From Paramecium pentaurelia (lineage: Eukaryota > Ciliophora > Oligohymenophorea > Peniculida > Parameciidae), in NCBI GenBank assembly GCA_905183005.1, contig CAJJDO010000053.1, positions 316,165-380,164 on the forward strand: a DNA stretch of 64,000 nucleotides. Direction: 5' to 3'. Of this stretch, positions 61,426-64,000 are shown one piece after another. Numbering within the stretch: the first letter of the stretch is position 1; each line of letters starts with the position of its first letter. Made by a program: the position numbers and the translations under genes. The notes under the pieces were generated by a model, which did not search any database, was not told where the DNA came from, and was given only the letters and a program-made list of their open reading frames with translations.

Positions 61426-62667
61426 TCAAAAATTGAACTTGGTGATTTGGTAGATGACAATATAATACTGCTTTCTATTATACTGGAGACATTTTGAATT
61501 ACTTTAGTTGTTGTTGATAATCTATATATATAAATTAATATATTTACTTTGAACTTCAGTTTGTCTCTTTGTCAATTTTTAGAGCAATTAAATATTCAAA
61601 TACCAGAATTAAGCTGTAAGTACTTATATTTCAGGTGTTAAGTTATGTGTCTTGAGTTAATCATCAATTGTTCTAAATAATCCTTCTGCAGACATATATC
61701 TTTATTCAACTGTATTCAACCATCCTAAACCCATCAATGATTTATGAACTTAATTTTTTGCTTTCTTTTCTGTAAATTTCAAATATCTATTTAATACTTA
61801 TCCAACAATAGTCTAAAATATTAAATATCTATTACTTTATTATATGTCTACACATTGGCAGAAATAATAAAATCACTTAATGCCTTATATAATTTTAATG
61901 AGAAATCAATTGATGTCATTTTATCTACCTTAGCTTCAGCATTCAAAAAATGATCCAATAATACTTATCCTTATTGCATTCCAAAATTAGCATTGAATGA
62001 AACTGGATTGTAACCATGTCCGGATGCCAACCATTTCAAAATGGCATAATCGAGGAGTGATTATTCTGAATATTTGTAAACTTACCTTTTTAAAATCTGG
62101 CTTCAGAATATTCAATCAATGATATTAATTTCTCTTCTGTTTCAGGTGAACTCAATAAAGCATAGTTATACTTAATTATATTTATAAATATAATACAGCT
62201 TCAACTCTTTTGAATTCATAATGTAATACATTTCCAATAAATTATGGTTCATGTTAAACAAGTAGATCCATATTATGATTTGTATTATAATAAAGATTGT
62301 TTTGCATATATTATAATACATTTCCAAGAGTGTCTAATTTGTATTGTAAAATATCATTTTACTATTTTGGTCCAACTTTAACAGAGTTTTGATATGATCT
62401 ATTTGATGAAGTATAATATTACATAGACAATAAATCATTAGGTAAACGACCATGAGGTTTGAGAATCTGAATTAATCTTAAAAATAAGTCATGTGCTTAT
62501 GAAAATGCATTGTTATTCACTAAAGTTTAGGCTTGCTAGAATTCATGCATATCATAAAAGGCATGTGAAAATAAATACAGGTTCTTCTTTAAAAACATAA
62601 TTATTATTTATTAATATCTCTAAGAATTTAGAAGGATATTTTAGTTTTCGACAATTTTTATATTCAT
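61426..62667 (-). CDS. Hypothetical protein, 390 aa
   Basis: Introns 61813-61835, 62066-62085 and 62171-62196 give an in-frame 390-residue protein starting MNIKIVENQNILLNSQRYQQ. Mostly helical; characteristic segments are LDYAILKWLASGHGYNPVSF, MQQGQVLLDHFLNAEAKV and KSLMGLGWLNTVEQRYMSAE. No signal peptide or recognised domain. The C-terminal ~40 residues are AT-rich and may be an over-read if an unseen intron removes them. Confidence 0.65.
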
Positions 62668-62775
62668 ATAGATTTGATATATGTTTACTTAAAAAGAAAG
62701 AAATTTAGTGTATATTATTTTTGAAATAAAAATTGATAGCTAAATCTTAAAATATACAATAAATATATAATTTTA

Positions 62776-64000
62776 ATGATAGCAGTTCCAAACATCTGTG
62801 AGAATCAACTAGGAGAGAGAGTTGAAAACCAAGATTTCTTCATACAACAATACTATATTGAATGTTTATCCACATTTTCTTATTATATTGAATCAAAAGG
62901 AGAGGCTGCTGTTATTGATCCATTAAGAGATATTGAATAATATGTGTAATACATATATACTAATGGGAAGTGAATTAGCTAAAGAAAGAAAAGCAAATAT
63001 TAAATGGGTACTTGAAACACATTTCCATGCAGATTTTGTTAGTGGTCATCGAGAATTAGCTGCTATCACTGGAGCAACCATAGTGTATGGTCCTACTGCA
63101 ATTGCAAATTTTCCTATTAAATAAGCTTAGGATGGAGAATTGTTACCACTAGGATCTGTCTAAATAAGAGTAGAACATACTCCAGGACATACAATTGAAT
63201 CCAGTTGCTTTGTTTTAGTTAGCTAAGGAAAGGATCATTCAGTCTATACAGGAGATACCTTATTTTTGGGTGAAGTGGGTAGACCTGATTTGGCTGTAAA
63301 GAGTGGAGAACTTACAGTAGAGATGTTGGCTTCATATCTCTATGATTCTTTGAGAAATAAGATAATGAAACTAAATGATAATGTAATTGTGTATCCTGGA
63401 CATGGTGCTGGCTCGTCCTGTGGTAAAGCTATTGGAGCAGGAAAGTTTTGCTCTATTGGAGTTCAAAAATAGAAGAATTATGCATTATAAGAAATGTCAA
63501 AGGAAGAATTCACTAAAAAAGTACTTGAAGGTATGCCCAAACCTCCTTAATACTTTTTTCACGATGCCAAACTTGTAATTTTATTTATCTCATTAAATAT
63601 AGAATAAATGTGGACCAGCAGATATAACTTTATTAGTAAATGAAGTCTAAAAAGCATTGACATTTGAATAATTTATAGGCTTTGTAAAATCAGGAGTAAC
63701 CATTCTGGATACTAGACCTAATATAGCAGAAGGAATCATAGATGGTGCTGTCAATATTTCATTTATGTCAGGATTAGTCAATTTTGTTGGAGCTATTATT
63801 AAACCAGATACAAAATTAGTGATTATTGCTAACAATGGTGAAGTTTAAGATTCAATCCTAAGATTATTAAGAATTGGATATGATAATATTTTAGGATATT
63901 TGTAAGGAGGATTTGAAGTTTACAAAAACAATGGAGGACCATTAGCAACAACTGTTAAATTAGTCAGTTTAGTTGAGTTTTGTGATGTCAAGGCAGATCC
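62776..64000 (+). CDS. Metallo-beta-lactamase/rhodanese, persulfide-dioxygenase-like (3' cut by edge)
   Basis: Introns 62946-62970 (ending AAG) and 63575-63602. The N-domain is an MBL hydrolase of the ETHE1/persulfide dioxygenase group: IESKGEAAVIDPLRDIE, metal motif ETHFHADFVSGHREL, VEHTPGHTIESSCF, TGDTLFLGEVGRPDL and VYPGHGAGSSCGK. After the second intron a rhodanese-like domain begins (GVTILDTRPNIAEG, GYDNILGYLQGGFEVYK); its active-site loop reads IIANNGEVQD without the usual Cys, so this domain is probably structural. The frame continues past the window end, where a second rhodanese domain is expected in this family. Role: mitochondrial or cytosolic sulfide/persulfide oxidation. Confidence 0.9.

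Overview
This window comes from a ciliate macronuclear genome, almost certainly Paramecium or a close relative. Three things in the sequence say so. (1) Long conserved genes read through dozens of in-frame TAA and TAG codons as glutamine, and only TGA ends genes. (2) Genes are interrupted by introns of about 20-35 nt that restore frame exactly; for nearly every gene below, total length minus introns is a multiple of three. (3) A typical Paramecium truncated hemoglobin is present at 3362-3744. The DNA is roughly three-quarters A+T and gene-dense, with spacers as short as 22-60 bp. No rRNA, tRNA, telomere or CRISPR was seen.

Left part (1-6741): an unresolved edge region with competing frames, an N-acylated MORN-repeat protein (minus), the hemoglobin gene, then about 3 kb of poorly resolved, coding-like plus-strand pieces of a membrane protein. 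Next is an 8.8-kb gene for an IP3-receptor/ryanodine-receptor-type calcium-release channel (6742-15571). Its last exons lie in a 1,054-bp segment repeated exactly on both sides of a single N at 15959, most simply an unmerged contig overlap. A damaged Ser/Thr kinase gene, topoisomerase III, a calpain-like protease and an F-x-P-Q-I motif protein follow.

Centre (24872-43209): the most striking gene is a 1,082-residue PiggyBac-type transposase-derived protein with a C-terminal Cys/His-rich domain (24872-28145), resembling the domesticated PiggyMac/PiggyMac-like proteins that excise internal eliminated sequences in Paramecium. It is followed by small unknown genes, a secreted Cys-rich protein, an SF1 (UPF1/SEN1-like) helicase, a second N-acylated MORN protein, a four-TM protein, Pescadillo (ribosome biogenesis), a tandem pair of small proteins sharing a putative PP1-docking module, a sphingosine-kinase-like lipid kinase, a third MORN protein and a DRC12/CCDC153-like axonemal coiled-coil protein.

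Right part (43237-64000): a TRAPPC8/Trs85-like subunit, a CDCA7-like 4CXXC-R1 zinc-finger protein with a long Gln tract, a possible structured RNA (49860-50050), a B-box protein, coiled-coil and RING-finger membrane proteins, PDCD2, TRAPPC3/Bet3, a two-TM protein, prefoldin subunit 2, a divergently transcribed hypothetical/aspartyl-protease pair, an unknown 390-residue protein, and a metallo-beta-lactamase/rhodanese persulfide-dioxygenase-like gene running off the right edge. Functional links are themes rather than operons: vesicle tethering (two TRAPP subunits), calcium and lipid signalling (channel, calpain, sphingosine kinase), cilium/cortex (MORN proteins, DRC12) and genome or chromatin maintenance (PiggyMac-like, TOP3, 4CXXC, helicase).
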